Below are positions 44,177 to 55,682 of a stretch of DNA of 64,000 nt, piece by piece. Location: the NCBI GenBank assembly GCA_033085395.1, contig MU853191.1, positions 1 to 64,000 of the forward strand. Reading direction: 5' to 3'. The DNA is from Xanthoparmelia taractica (taxonomy: Eukaryota; Ascomycota; Lecanoromycetes; Lecanorales; Parmeliaceae). Each line of letters starts with the position of its first letter. Position 1 is the first letter of the stretch. Below the pieces are notes generated by a model. The model saw only the letters and a program-made list of their open reading frames with translations, ran no database searches and was not told where the DNA came from. The position numbers and the translations under genes were made by a program.

Positions 44177-46444
44177 GCTCTTGGGGATCTCTCTATTCGC
44201 CCAGAAAGTTCGTGGACCATGACAATCTTCTTGAGTCACAACAGCGACTGCATAGGCCGACTGGCGGCGATTGAAGGGGACTGGTGCGAGAGATCTAGTG
44301 TTCTTGTATTCTGATTTCTGGCATTCACGCATTAACGATTTTATACCCAAGCATTGAAGGCAATCTTGGCGGGGATATCGAAGGGCGAAGAGCAGAGAAA
44401 GAGAGAGAGAGAGAGGGGGAGAGATGATCTTGAGACCGTCAAGGTCATGGTGCATAGGAATGGCCACTCATGTATGCTAGTTTGATGGTGCTTTTACGGC
44501 CTGGTCAGGACCAAAAGTTGATAGTGAGTGATTGAAAGATGCCGGTGATCCAAGGACATGTCATCCCGCAATAAAAATGTTTTTTCCGTGGTTGCAAGAT
44601 GACCTCTCGCATACGAAGTAGAGGATAGTACCAAGCCAAAGTGAGACTGGTTCACTACTTGTACAGCCTAAAGCGGATTCGCACCCGGGGGGGAGATGGT
44701 GGGGGGGGGGGATTTTCGGACCCTTATCTCAGAGTGTGGGGAAGGGGCATGATGCATGAAAATCGTATCTGTGCTTCATCCTACCTTTTACCAAGTACCT
44801 GCTTTTCCGATTGTCGCTAGAAGTACAGTACAACATCAGTGGAGATGCGAAGGCTCAATGGAATGAATGACCTATCGATCAATCCGTGAGTGCAAAGGCC
44901 AAGGTCAATTGACCATGGTGCATCGGTGCCAGAAAGAGGGCGCATGACTTTTCCCAATGGTTGCCCTCCCGTTCCAAGCGAAGTTGTTGCACGCTGCCCT
45001 GGCATGTGAGCATCAGACAAAGCAGACCAATTGATCTAGGAGGGCGCCAAATGGGCCACTTTTCGCCTTGACTCTTGAAGCGAATAACTCGGTTTTGTGG
45101 ATTTCAATGTATGTAGCGAGATAGCAAGGACATTTAATTGAAGGGCATTTTCAATCATGCCCTTGGGGTAGAAGTACTTGTATAGATATGTACAGGGATT
45201 GAGTTTTCATCGCGCGGTATGTGGCTTAAGATTGGGTGATTGGGGGAAGGGCGGAGGATTCAAGGTGTGTTTTAAGAGCATGGGGTACATGGGCGGGGGA
45301 GTGCAAGTGTTATGTTGAGTGTGGACCCTTGTTTTGATGCTTTTTTTGGGGGGGTTGCATGGAGTGCTGCTTTTGAAATGCTTTGATCCTTCGGATGCTC
45401 TAATCAAAAGGGAAGATATAGGGCAGGTTTTGAAAGGTGGCGAGAGAGGGTGGCGCAATACATACGATTTAGGACTAGATAAGTAGGAAACTAGGCTTTT
45501 TGACTCATCCCTGGTGACGCGGTGCATTTGATGCATTTTCTGACAGACACTTCTCTTTCCATTTCTCTTTTCCCCCCAAGACACTCTCCAAGGTTGCATC
45601 TGACTTACTCATTTACCACATTAATCCCATTTTTTTTCTAATCCATTATTTCATGATTATTATTTTGTCACCCACACCATCTCGGACAAAGGAAAATACA
45701 TCTTGTTTAGTCTCTTCCTCCGTCCAATTGACCAATCAAACAATCCAATCATCTAGGACTTTTCTTTCTGTTACAGCCCAGTCGTTTCCATGCCCCCCGG
45801 CTGACCACAGGATTCCAATGGCGCTTAAGTCTTGTCTTGTCACTGACCAGAGAGCATCCAGCAAAATGGCAGTAATAGAAGTATTCCTTGGGTCTTTGCC
45901 TCATTATCGTTTGCGAGTCATCATCATTCTGAACCACTCATCATCTGATGCCAAACCTTGCTGCCTGACTCCCAATTCACTTTTATCTTTTCCGCGCCCC
46001 ACTCATTCATTCTGTTGTTCCCCCCTTCCTATTGAGTCGTTCAGTCCTGCCATTCACCGCCCGCCTTGTCCTACACAAGGCTTCCTCTCTTTCTTTCCAT
46101 CCTCCCCCCATCATCCTTCCCTCCATCAAAACAACCTCCCAAATCATCAAACCCCATCATCTACCACTGCTAATTCCTCGTCCATTATCATCAATCCATT
46201 GATTCCTTACATACTAATCCTCTAGAGCATTCCAACGTTGTCCCGCCTCCGAGCCTTTGCCACCCTTTTCGGACAACCCACTTAACACCGCGGACCTGAC
46301 AAATCCACTTTTCCAAAGCAGTGACAAGGCGTCCATTGACTTCTGCCTGCTACCACATCATCTACAAATCATCTTTACAACCCTCCATCAATCCTTTCAA
46401 CTACAACCCTCATCGTCAAGCTTCATCGAACACATCCACCAAGC
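44177..46444. other. Long intergenic region with a probable extended leader
   Basis: This 2.3-kb stretch lies between the zinc-knuckle gene and the SWIRM gene. It contains a (GA)n tract at about 44397-44425 and G runs at 44691-44712. From about 45600 to 46440 the plus strand is strongly C/T-rich, as in long 5' leaders of regulated fungal genes. A 190-residue open frame at 45653-46225 is low-complexity (Ser/Pro/Ile) and I do not call it a gene; it could act as an upstream reading frame. Confidence 0.5.
44397..44425 (+). repeat. GA-dinucleotide tract and G run
   Basis: The tract aaagagagagagagagaggggg is a short microsatellite in the 3' flank of the zinc-knuckle gene. No function is evident. 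Confidence 0.8.
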
Positions 46445-47587
46445 ATGTCACGCTTGCCTACAATCTCCAACCTGATGTCTCCTCCAGAGGCAAAACCTCT
46501 CGAGAGCTTCTCAATCACACCAGCGAAAACACCATCCACAGCACATTCCTATCGCGTGAGCCCTGAACAGACACTCGCGCCCATGACACACAGCAAGACT
46601 CCGGATACCAAGACGATGAGAATCTTACCATCACCGCCCGTCTCGCCATGGATGAAGAAGCAGCACAAAGGAGAACAGGGCAGGCATACACCTCCACAAA
46701 CCCATGAACGGCGTTCCGAAGCTGTCAAAGACCCTGTCTTGTATCCAGAAGGGTCCTTTGAGTCTGTCGAGGAGCAACCTCTGTTCCCAGCAGAAGCTCC
46801 CAACTCGCACACGGAAGACATCATCAGCAACCACATCGCAATGCAAGGTGACCAGAAAGTCGACCGTCCTACCCGTGACGAGTATCGCCTCGTATTGGTT
46901 TGCGTCCCTCAGATCGGCAGTCTGTACAACCGCAACCCTGGCGCTTACATGAAGAGACAACGGGAAGAGGTGGAAGATCAATACTGGCAAGCGAAGCGTA
47001 TTTGTGCCAGACCAGGTACGAGAGCTATCCCGGTCGCCATCGCCCCGGCACCAAAGCAGGCGAAGCGAGCCATCAACCGTGTGGCAACGCCAACAAAGGC
47101 TCCCGTTCCCAGGGTCAAGCGTACCCCGAAAGCTTCACCAATGGCCAAGTTGATGGGCTATCCGGACAAAGGACGCTCGGCAACGCCTGACCGCTTGCCT
47201 GGTACAAAGCGCGAGGACGTCGACTACAACTCTCTTCCAAATTACGCTCCTCCAACAGACACCCTTCCGCCAGGGAATCCGAAGATCTTGAAGGCCGATT
47301 GGGCAAGCAACAACGTCCTCAATCTGTCCAACGACCCAGATCGGCACATGCTCCACGAGGCCGAAATCAACCTCGCAGGCACTCTCCGCTTGAGCTGTGC
47401 AACTTATCTCTGCAGTAAGCGACGTATCTTCGAGGCCCGCCTCAACGCCCTCCGAATCGGCAAAGAGTTCAGAAAGACGGACGCTCAGCAAGCTTGCAAG
47501 ATCGACGTCAACAAAGCTAGCAAACTATGGACCGCCTACGACAAGGTTGGATGGTTTGGCAAAGGCTACTTCTTGCAGTACCTTTGA
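46445..47587 (+). CDS. SWIRM-domain protein, Fun19-like
   Basis: One uninterrupted frame encodes 380 residues. The N-terminal 290 residues are low-complexity with many SP/TP motifs and basic clusters (PKQAKRAINR, RVKRTPKASP). The last 90 residues form a SWIRM domain: PPGNPKILKADWASNNVLNL through LHEAEINLAGTLRLSCATYL, then RIFEARLNALRIGKEFRKTD and SKLWTAYDKVGWFGKGYFLQ. SWIRM domains bind DNA or histone tails in chromatin proteins; fungal single-SWIRM proteins of this layout resemble yeast Fun19. Its role is not defined. The ATG at 46445 is the first in frame and lies 12 residues before the first SP motif. A long pyrimidine-rich leader precedes the gene. Confidence 0.85.
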   Translation: MSRLPTISNLMSPPEAKPLESFSITPAKTPSTAHSYRVSPEQTLAPMTHSKTPDTKTMRILPSPPVSPWMKKQHKGEQGRHTPPQTHERRSEAVKDPVLYPEGSFESVEEQPLFPAEAPNSHTEDIISNHIAMQGDQKVDRPTRDEYRLVLVCVPQIGSLYNRNPGAYMKRQREEVEDQYWQAKRICARPGTRAIPVAIAPAPKQAKRAINRVATPTKAPVPRVKRTPKASPMAKLMGYPDKGRSATPDRLPGTKREDVDYNSLPNYAPPTDTLPPGNPKILKADWASNNVLNLSNDPDRHMLHEAEINLAGTLRLSCATYLCSKRRIFEARLNALRIGKEFRKTDAQQACKIDVNKASKLWTAYDKVGWFGKGYFLQYL

Positions 47588-48349
47588 ATTATTGCCTCAG
47601 CAACACTCTAATCATCATCTACTGTGTTTTGAATTCGACATCTACCCTCTTTATGACATACTGGACCGAATAACGCCATACGATTTTACGACACTCCTCC
47701 TTCCCCCCAGGAATATCGGCGGGCAGGACCTGCACTCAGGGATCAACATGGGGAATGCGCATTGTGATTTCTCTCTCCGCTTAAATTGGACCCTCATTCA
47801 CAGCGACGGTGTTCGGCTCATCATTGCACTTGACCACAGATTGTACGGTCTCGCACTCAGCTCACAGATACCCCTTTTCGTTTTCTAATTGCCTTTGGGG
47901 CAATGTATGGATGGACTTGATGACAGGACATGGATCACGCATGATTGGCCTAGGATTGGACAGGAGGGAACAGTAGAAAGGAAGGCAATTGGCCTGATGT
48001 TGGTGACTTGTGAGCAGAAATTGGAAAGGCCGCCATAAGAATCATGCTTGCTCTTTTTGAGCCTGCCCCAGCTGTATCTAGTCTCGTCCCAATGCAATGA
48101 AGTCAACAATCTCTACTCGTACCTCTTATGCACGATCCGTAAGCTAGTGTGAAGTAAACCCTGTAGCGTATGCACACATGTGCGATTAATCCGCGTATAG
48201 TACTATTTGTGGCACCTCCCTTGGCGTCAGCCCTACGCTTACCTTTGTTGCCAGCAACCGCAGCAGCAGCAGCAGCCGGCCTTGAGCTTACCAGCGACAA
48301 GCACATTGATTCTACAACCACCTATACTCATGAGCACGTTAATCGCACA
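47588..48349. other. Intergenic region
   Basis: This 762-bp stretch lies between the SWIRM gene and the CDC50-like gene. A short (GCA)n tract at about 48262-48280 lies in the upstream flank or leader. An in-frame extension of the CDC50 first exon back to 48170 is open but lacks support. Nothing else was seen. Confidence 0.5.
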
Positions 48350-49922
48350 ATGTCGCAAACTCAGACACATACGGATTCGGTAGATGGTCAAGATCACGAT
48401 GAGGTACAGAAGAAGGCAAAGAGCAGGAGGCCAGCTAGTAAGCTCACCACCTCTACACCTCACAAACACGGGTAGACCGGTATCTTCAGGCTTTGTTCAG
48501 TGTCTGATCAAACCTTCGCGGCTCTATAGATACTGCATTTCGGCAGCAGCGACTGAAAGCATGGCAGTAAGTAGCCTGCGACCTCCTGCGACCTACGTCC
48601 CCCACTACGGACCATTTACTGAACCTTCACAGACCCATCCTTACACCCAAGACGGTCCTGCCTCTATTCTTTATAATAGGAATCATCTTTGCTCCAATAG
48701 GGGGGCTTCTGCTCTACGCCAGTGCTCAGGTCCGTCAACGCCGGTCAGAATTTCTACACCTCCGAGGCTGATAGATAGCTTGATAGGTGCAAGAAATATC
48801 TATCGACTACACTCATTGTCGGACGGAGATCCAGAACAATACAGATTTTCAGCCCATACCTCGCAAATACGTTTCCTCGTCATTCAAAGGCTCCAATTCG
48901 AACTGCACAAATGATCCCACATACAAGTGGAAGCAACACAGCATCAACCGCACCTACAACGGCGGTCTTCCCGTGAATACTTCTGTTTGTTCTTTGCAAT
49001 TCAACATTCCCGACAATCTCAAACCCCCCGTGCTTCTCTACTATCGTCTCACAAACTTCTACCAAAACCACCGCCGATACGTCAAATCCCTTGATTCGGA
49101 TCAATTGAAGGGCGCTGCTAAAAGCAACAATTCTCTTGGCGCATGCAAACCTTTGAACACTGACCCCGACGGGAAAGCATACTGGCCTTGCGGTCTCATC
49201 GCCAATTCACTCTTCAACGATACATTTTCGAATCCTGTGCAGCTGAACGTGCACGATAGTTCTGCCCTCAACACCACATACAACATGACAGAAAACGGCA
49301 TCTCCTGGAACAGTGATAGAGCTTTGTATGCTCGTACAAAGTACGACCCCGCAGATATCGTTCCTCCGCCCAACTGGCATCTGCGATACCAAGACGGTTA
49401 CACCTCGGAAAACCTCCCAGACTTGGAGAACGACGAAGCATTTCAAGTTTGGATGAGGACTGCTGGGCTTCCGAACTTTAGTAAGCTGGCGAAGCGCAAC
49501 GATAATGAGACCATGCAGTGTAGCATGTACCAAGTGGATATTGAAAACAGTAGGTCGATCGCCTCAATTTGTTTCAGCATACTAAAGTCCGGGTCCTAGA
49601 CTTTCCGGTTGATGTATTTGGAGGCACCAAATCCTTGGTCATATCGACTCGGACAGTGATGGGAGGGAAGAACCCTTTCCTCGGGATAGCGTATGTGGCA
49701 GTCGGTGGCATTTGCATTGTCCTTGGTGCCTTATTCACCGTGACCCATCTCATCAAGCCGCGGTACGTATAATCGAGGACTTTCCTACATCGTGGCTGGC
49801 CGGGCTGACGATATTGTCCATGTAGCAAACTTGGAGACCATACATATTTGTCATGGAACAATGACCAACCCAGTACGGCGACCGCAACCGGGATTTCACG
49901 GCCGGGTAATGATGCAGCATGA
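48350..49922 (+). CDS. CDC50/LEM3 family flippase subunit
   Basis: Six exons, 48350-48437, 48530-48566, 48633-48729, 48787-49549, 49600-49762 and 49826-49922, give about 414 residues. The order FRQQRLKAWQPILTPKTVLP, then FFIIGIIFAPIGGLLLYASA (first membrane helix), then VQEISIDYTHC, then a large lumenal region, then FPVDVFGGTKSLVISTRTVM and a second helix (GIAYVAVGGICIVLGALFTV) is typical. The lumenal part has several N-glycosylation sites (NRTY, NTSV, NDTF, NTTY, NMTE, NETM) and paired cysteines. CDC50 proteins are obligate beta subunits of P4-ATPases that flip phospholipids in Golgi, endosome and plasma membranes. Which P4-ATPase partners it cannot be told from sequence. Small exon 2 (37 nt) is bounded by clean GT-AG sites. 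Confidence 0.95.
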
Positions 49923-50363
49923 TGAATTTATCACGTCGTTGGACTCTGTGAGTTTTACTGGCATGATGTTTGGCGTTTTGGCGATATACAGGTGCAGCTG
50001 AAATGGGCGATTACATTATCTAGATCTTTAAATCTTCATTTCAAACCTCGTCTACGATCTCGAAATTCGATCTGCCCCAAGGGAGGTTGTTGTTGAGCAA
50101 GCAGCAAGAATCTCTTTGTGCTCGCGGTCTAAGCTCCGGATGCAGTCTCCTGGGCTCCAGATCCATCCAAGATCCAGACACACCGGAGAGCGCCGCTGAA
50201 AGCAGTGTACCCTGGGGATCTCTGTTGAAATCGGAAATGCATCAGCGGTATCATCTGCTACAGTTTTCTGTGGACGTGTATAACACGAGGCAGACTTCTC
50301 TTAGTGTTCCCATTTTGCATTCCAAGGTTACCCCTTGCCTCAGAGAGATAAGACAATTGCATC
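49923..50363. other. Intergenic region
   Basis: This 441-bp stretch holds the 3' flank of the CDC50-like gene and the promoter of the metalloprotease gene. An open frame at 50087-50455 overlaps the next gene in another frame and is not supported. Confidence 0.5.
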
Positions 50364-52136
50364 ATGCTACTTTTAATACCATACCTTCTCCTCTCTACCA
50401 CCATTGCCCATCCCGCCGGCACCTACCCCGACCTTCTCACCAGCACTCTAGGTAATCGAAACGCCAGCACCCTCTCCCACCAAAACATCACCCAAATATG
50501 CGGCACCCACGCTCCCAGCGCCTCCCTCCGCCGAGCGCACGCCGATTTCCTCGAGAAATCACGGCAGCAGCAGCAGCGCCGCAGCAACAACAAGAAGGAA
50601 CGACGCTCCAGCTCCAGCTCCCGCATCGTCGTAACCACATACGTCCACTTCGTCTCCACAACCGATCAAAGCGCTTCTTACCCCCCCTCCGTCCGCAACG
50701 CCATGATCAGCAGCCAAATGTCCGTCCTCAACTCCCTGTACCGCCCCGCGCTCATCTCGTTCCGTCTCGCCGCTACTTCGTGGACTGTCAACGACGCCTG
50801 GGCTACCGACGCTAATTCCACGCAGATGAAGCAGGCGCTGAGGAGGGGGCCGTACTCGGTGCTGAATCTCTACTTTCAGACGAATTTGTCTTCGCCGCCT
50901 TATACGTATACTTACTCGGGTTCGGGTTCGACGGCACTACTGGGCTACTGCACGCTCCCGACCACGATCACGTATCCGGTGACGGGCAGCGATGGCGCGG
51001 TGGTGGCGCAGGTCGAGTACCCGACTGTGGACTACGCGACGGACGGGTGTAATGTCTTGGCGGGGAGTATGCCGAGGGCGCCGGCGGGTCTGGGGGTCCG
51101 GGGGTATGAGTTGGGGAAGACGGCGGTGCATGAGGTTGGGCATTGGTTTGGGCTGTTGCATACGTTTCAGGTGAGGATGTCCTGCGGGGTTTTTCTTTTG
51201 GGTTTGATGTGTGCTCCCCCAATACATACTCGTTCCGTCTTGTCTGTTCCGCTTTTGAAGGCGCAAAAGTCGCCAGAAAAGCGCAAAAAAACACAAACAA
51301 AAACAAAACAAATCCCCACACACACAGTACAAATCTCCCCGAATTAAAACCCAACCGAACCCAACCAAATCAAACTAAACCAAACCCCCCAAACTAACAC
51401 CCCCCCCCTTCCTCCCTCACAGGACAACACCTGCGCAACCGACGACCCGGGCGACTACATCGCCGACACGCCGCAGCAATCCCAGAGCACGACGGGTTGC
51501 CCCGTCGGAAAGGACAGCTGCCCGTCTTCGCCGGGCGTGGATCCGATTAGCAATTATATGGATTATTCCACTGATGCTTGGTGAGTTTTTACGGTTCTTT
51601 TTTGTTGGCGGTTGGGTGTTTTGATGGTGGGGGGTGGGGGGTTTTTGGGTTTTGGGGGGGGGGGTTTGGGGGGGTTGTGTTTTCGTGCTTGTTGTGGGGG
51701 TTTTTTTATCTCGAGGGTATGTATGCGGCCTTTGGTGAGGTGAGGATGGGGGGGGGAGCAAGGGGAGGAAGAAGGGGAGGAAGAAGGGGAGGAAGAAGGG
51801 GAGGAAGAAGGGGAGGAAGAAGGGGTGGAAGAAGAGGGAGAAGAAGGAGCGAGGACGGAGGTGGAAGTAGGGGATGGAGAATCCTTTCTTTCTTTCTTTC
51901 TTTCTTCCTCTGTCCATCTATCTTTCTCTATCCGTAAAATCTCATCTACTGGTTCGCTTCAATAATTCCCTCTTTATCCCCTCTCTCCTCTCGTCTCCTG
52001 CATCGCCTTTCCTTGTCTCATTATCGAGACAGAAAGAAAATAGTAACTAATTCGCCACGACAGCTACAGCAAGTTCTCGCCCGATCAGATGGCGCGCATG
52101 AGGCAGATGTATGGGTTGTTTCGGATGGGGTATTGA
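50364..52136 (+). CDS. Secreted M43-family zinc metalloprotease (pappalysin-like)
   Basis: Exons 50364-51170, 51423-51580 and 52064-52136 give about 345 residues. A signal peptide (MLLLIPYLLLSTTIAHPAG) starts the protein. A basic Gln/Arg/Ser-rich stretch (residues 65-95) may be the end of a propeptide. The catalytic motif HEVGHWFGLLHTF is the extended HExxHxxGxxH site of metzincins. The Met-turn is NYMDYS, and CGTH/CNVL and CATDD cysteines fit disulfides. Family M43 fungal members are extracellular proteases that break down host or environmental protein. The second intron is 483 nt, almost ten times normal for this window, and is full of G runs and a 12-bp purine repeat. The last exon codes only 24 residues ending FRMGY. 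Confidence 0.9.
51581..52063 (+). repeat. G-rich low-complexity intron with 12-bp minisatellite
   Basis: This is the second intron of the metalloprotease gene. It holds G runs at 51627-51680 (including one of about ten G) and about six copies of ggggaggaagaa at 51761-51835, then ctttctttcttt at 51888-51905. On the minus strand the repeat opens a Pro-Phe-Phe-Leu frame that is an artefact. Several G tracts could form G-quadruplexes. Confidence 0.85.
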
Positions 52137-52649
52137 GATGGGTTCTTGTTTGGGGAAGGAGGGTGGAGAGAAGGGGAAAGGGGGAAAGCGGGGCGGATGG
52201 AGAGTGGGAGAGGGGTGGAGGGTGGAGAGAAGGGGGAGAAGGGGGAGGACGGGATGGAGTGTGAATAGAGGGGGAGAGAGGGGGAGAGGGGGCGAGGGGA
52301 GGAAGGGAGGGGGGGAAGGGGGAGGGGGTTGAGATGAAAGGGGATAGGGGAAAGGGGGGGAAAAGGGGGAAGAGGGAGTTTGTTGAAAGTTCAAGGGGTT
52401 TGTTGGAAAAGCTGCAGCACTGTGTCACAACTACCCCCGCAGAAGTATCAAATAGGAGGTATAACTAGCTCTCTCTTAGCTACTTAATTAATTAATTAAT
52501 CAATCCTTTTATCCTCCATCAGACATTTTAACAGGTTTGTGTTGGATTGAATTGGATTGAATTGGATTGAACTAAGTTACCTTGGTTGGTGTTTATATAG
52601 TAAAATAAAGGGGGTTAACATTAGCGATTATCTCTGGAATGGACGCGCG

Positions 52650-52690
52650 GAGAGAGAGACAGAGAGAGAGAGAGAGTCTGAGAGAGAGGG
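52650..52690 (+). repeat. GA-rich microsatellite
   Basis: Interrupted (GA)n with two gagagag runs around a gagtctgag interruption, in non-coding DNA downstream of the metalloprotease. Confidence 0.8.
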
Positions 52691-53493
52691 TTTCTGTACC
52701 TATGGCTGTGCACCGTTGTCGTGTTTTGCCTCTACACACTATTATTTTCCCTTCATATACATATCTACTTTACCTACTCCGCTACTCCGCTACTCCGCTA
52801 ATCCCATCCATCCCTTGCCCATCCGTTATCTATATATACCCTAGCCTCCCTAACCATCAACAATAAATACACCTCCGAATCACCCACCCACGTCCCTCAT
52901 TTACAAGTAGAAAAAAAAAGCCGACCTCACTTGTAGTTTACAGACAGGCTCACGATCCAAGACCCTCTCTTTACATACATAGCACACACATATACACACG
53001 CACCCGTCTCACCCTTTTCCCGCTGGACTGGCATATCCTGTATACATATGACTCTTGGGATAGATGTCTTGAAATAATGCCAGTAGTAATAGTGGTTGAA
53101 ATAGGTTTTGTGTGCGGGAAGAAAAAAGAAGAAAAGAGGGATGATGGATGATGGATGGAGGGTGAGTTGGGATGGAGAGGGAGATGGAGATGCTGGGATG
53201 ATTGCAAGGTTGAAAGCTGGATGGATGGATGGATGGAGGAATGGATTAATGATACGTTACGATAGTTAAAGATCCAGCAAGGGAGAGAGGAAGGCAAGGA
53301 AGCGAGGGAGAGAGAAGCTCACAGCGGCGACGATGTTCCAACTTCTTGCTGAGTGCTGGGGTCGATGCGGGATGCCGTGGAGATGACCTGTATAAGCGAG
53401 CGACGCCTTGGATGGGTGAAGCGGCATGTATCATGTTAAGCATCTTTGGGTAATGTACTGGGAATTTTTGAGATATAAAGGGTGGGCGCGATA

Positions 53494-53696
53494 CTATGGG
53501 CGACTGGTGAGCGACTAGGGAGCTTTGTATGGGCGACTTGATGGTGAAGTTTGTATGGGCGACTTGGTGAGCGACTATAGTGCGTAATTTATTTGTATAG
53601 GGGAGCAATTTGTATGAGAGACTTGGTGGGCGACTTTAGTGGTAATCTATTTGTATGAGGGAACGAGTTGTATGAGCGACTTGGTGAGCAACTTGG
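53494..53696 (+). repeat. GCGACTT-core degenerate repeat cluster A
   Basis: Seven exact GCGACT cores in about 200 bp lie on the plus strand, most within a longer unit close to TATGRGCGACTTGGTGAGCGACT. Near-matches (gagagacttgg, gagcaacttgg) fill the spaces. It lies upstream of the alpha/beta-hydrolase gene. Confidence 0.85.
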
Positions 53697-53886
53697 TAGA
53701 AGCAAAGCAAGTCTCAAAGGATTGATGAAGTGAGAATTGAACTTTTACCGCTAAGGTTACAACCGCGAGAACGCTGACACGATTTGCGAGTCGTACGGGA
53801 TTGCGAGAAGAGCTTGGAAGTGGATGACTTGAAAGACTTGAGGTCCGGAAAGAGGCATCTTGGAGTGGGTGTCCTTGGGTATTAAT

Positions 53887-53960
53887 ATGGCCGACACGTG
53901 TGTGTAAGTCGTCTGTATGAGCGACTTGTATGAGCGACTTGTGTGTGTAATTTGCTTGTA
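53887..53960 (+). repeat. GCGACTT-core degenerate repeat cluster B
   Basis: Two tandem tatgagcgacttg units are flanked by related pieces (ggccgacac and gtgtgtaa stretches). It has the same orientation as cluster A and lies about 300 bp upstream of the hydrolase start. Confidence 0.8.
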
Positions 53961-54262
53961 TTGAAACCGGACAGGGTCAGTATTTACCACTAGTCGATCA
54001 CACACGAGAAAGGCTGAACGCTATAATGCAACATATACCGCATGTTTCAGCTTATGCAGGTGAACGCAACACACACACCCGCCTGTTTAGTCTGCGTAGT
54101 TTGTATGCCCGAGGATCAGCGCTGCATTAGGGAAGCATTTTTCATTCCTCCTGTAGCCCGAAATCGTACTTACGTCCTAATCAGCCGTATTCCCTGTAAA
54201 TTCTAACCGAATACCATATTGACTGGTCTGTGGGGCACTTTGCAAAACTTGATACCTGTACG

Positions 54263-55682
54263 ATGCGCAACGCGTCGGTATCGGCTGCCTCAGCTGCTGC
54301 CGCCGTTGGCAAAGTAAGAGCCAAACTCAGAGCCATGTCTCAATCTCCACTCTCCGAGCGCCAGGCGGTAAGCCTGGAGGAGACACAAGTACCTGATGCA
54401 GTATGGGTCAGTCATGCAACTTTCCCTGCGCCGAAAGAAGACCGTTTGCGGCAAGCGATCATTGCCGTTATCAAGTGCCTTGGGACTAGGGAAGAAGAAT
54501 TTGACTCGCCAGAAATCGTATGTGTCAAGGGGGAGTGGACTGGCCAGCGGTCTGTGAGTGAGCGAGAGACCTCGAAATCACAAATTTCCGAAAGGGACTA
54601 CGAGTCGAATGACAATCCTCTACATTCATGGGGGAGCTTATTAGTTGGTCCTTCCCCCGTCCTATCAAGTCAAGCAAAACCGTGTGGATGCTGATTCTGC
54701 CGATGTTGAGCATAGTCTCAATGGGTCTGCAAGCTGTCGACCCACTGTTTCTAAGCTCTTAAGGCTTACCGGTGCCCGCTGTCTCTCAATCCAATATAGA
54801 CTGGCCCCACAGCATCCATTTCCCGCAGCTTTGCTTGACATCATGCTCGTCTGTCTAAGCCTTCTCAATCCGGCTCCAGGCTCATATCATGACCCTGTTG
54901 AAGCATCGTCCATTGTCCTCACTGGCGATAGTGCAGGTGCGAGCCTGTGTCTCTCTTTAATACAGGTAGTGCTCGAATTGAATAAAAAACCAAGCATGAA
55001 CACAGACTCTTCAATATTGTTCCACAATCGCAATGTTACATTCCAGATGCCTGCCGGAGTCACCCTGCTAAGCATTGCTGGAGACATGAACCTGGCTCTC
55101 CCGTCGTGGACGGAGAACGGGAAGCACGACATACTCCGTAATGCCCTACCAACCGCTCAACCTGGTTCTCCGAAAGACGGTGTCTGGCCGTCTGATCCGC
55201 TTCGTTTCGATCCATACTGCAGCGATTCGGCGCTTTGCCGTCCACTCATCTCTTCTGCAGTAGCAGTGAGCTGGGCCGGCGCACTACCAATGTGGATAGC
55301 CTGCGGACAGGAGCGGCTAGCCGATTCTGCCAAGATAATTGCCCAAACAGCCGCTCGAGACGGTGTCCGCGTGTTTTGGGAGCAGTATCAGTCAATGCCG
55401 CACACTTGGGCTCAGATCTTCCCGCAATGGCCACAATCAATCCACTGCTTTGAAAGCTGGGCAAGAGCATGTAAGGAGTTTGGAGAGGGCGGTGGAATTC
55501 TAGAAGAAAGCTACGGCAGATATATAAAGTCTGAGGACGGGGGGACAGATATTGTCAGCGTTCAAAATTTGACTCCTCTCACGCCGGTGAAGGCATTGGA
55601 GGCCATGAATGAAAAAGCCGGGAGATGGGGCAGGGTATTGGGACAAGTGTTCTCAAGGCCCGCCTCTGATTTGTGGTGTTGA
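54263..55682 (+). CDS. HSL-type alpha/beta-hydrolase (lipase/esterase)
   Basis: Family blocks are in order: WVSHATFPAPKEDRLRQAII, VKGEWTG, LYIHGGAYY (oxyanion HGG), RPTVSKLLRLTGARCLSIQY followed by RLAPQHPFPAALLD, GDSAGASLCLSL (nucleophile Ser), then a C-terminal MPHTWAQ (catalytic His). A TAG after HGGAY is removed by a 72-nt intron (54644-54715, branch gctgat), which gives HGGAYYLNGSASCRPTVSKL. Between GEWTGQR and ILYIHGG the frame also changes. A 55-nt intron at about 54551-54605 (gtctgt to gag) restores it; the alternative is a one-base indel. Esterases of this class act on short-chain esters; the substrate is unknown. The start at 54263 is the first ATG of the frame, and an upstream exon is possible. 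The gene is flanked by GCGACTT repeat clusters. Confidence 0.72.

Larger units (their letters stand above)
52137..54262. other. Low-complexity intergenic region
   Basis: This 2.1-kb stretch has no supportable gene. From 52140 to 52400 the plus strand is almost pure purine with G runs. (GA)n runs occur at 52650-52690, and a gcta-ctcc repeat (actccgctactccgctactccgct) lies around 52776-52800. Repeats of ggatggatgga lie at 53219-53238. GCGACTT-core repeat clusters A and B lie at 53494-53696 and 53887-53960. Confidence 0.6.

Noticed and set aside
45653..46225. 190-codon plus-strand open frame
   Set aside because: The composition is C/T-driven Ser/Pro/Ile with no domain. It is more likely part of a leader than a protein gene.
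51417..51917. Minus-strand frame rich in PFFLPFFLP
   Set aside because: It is the reverse of the 12-bp purine minisatellite in an intron of the metalloprotease gene.
52021..52428. Minus-strand Pro/Ser-rich frame of 135 codons
   Set aside because: It derives from the G-rich low-complexity tract; no motif or splice signals support it.
54620..54660. In-frame TAG directly after HGGAY, first read as a nonsense mutation in the esterase
   Set aside because: A 72-nt GT-AG intron at 54644-54715 with a gctgat branch site removes it and gives the family sequence HGGAYYLNGS.
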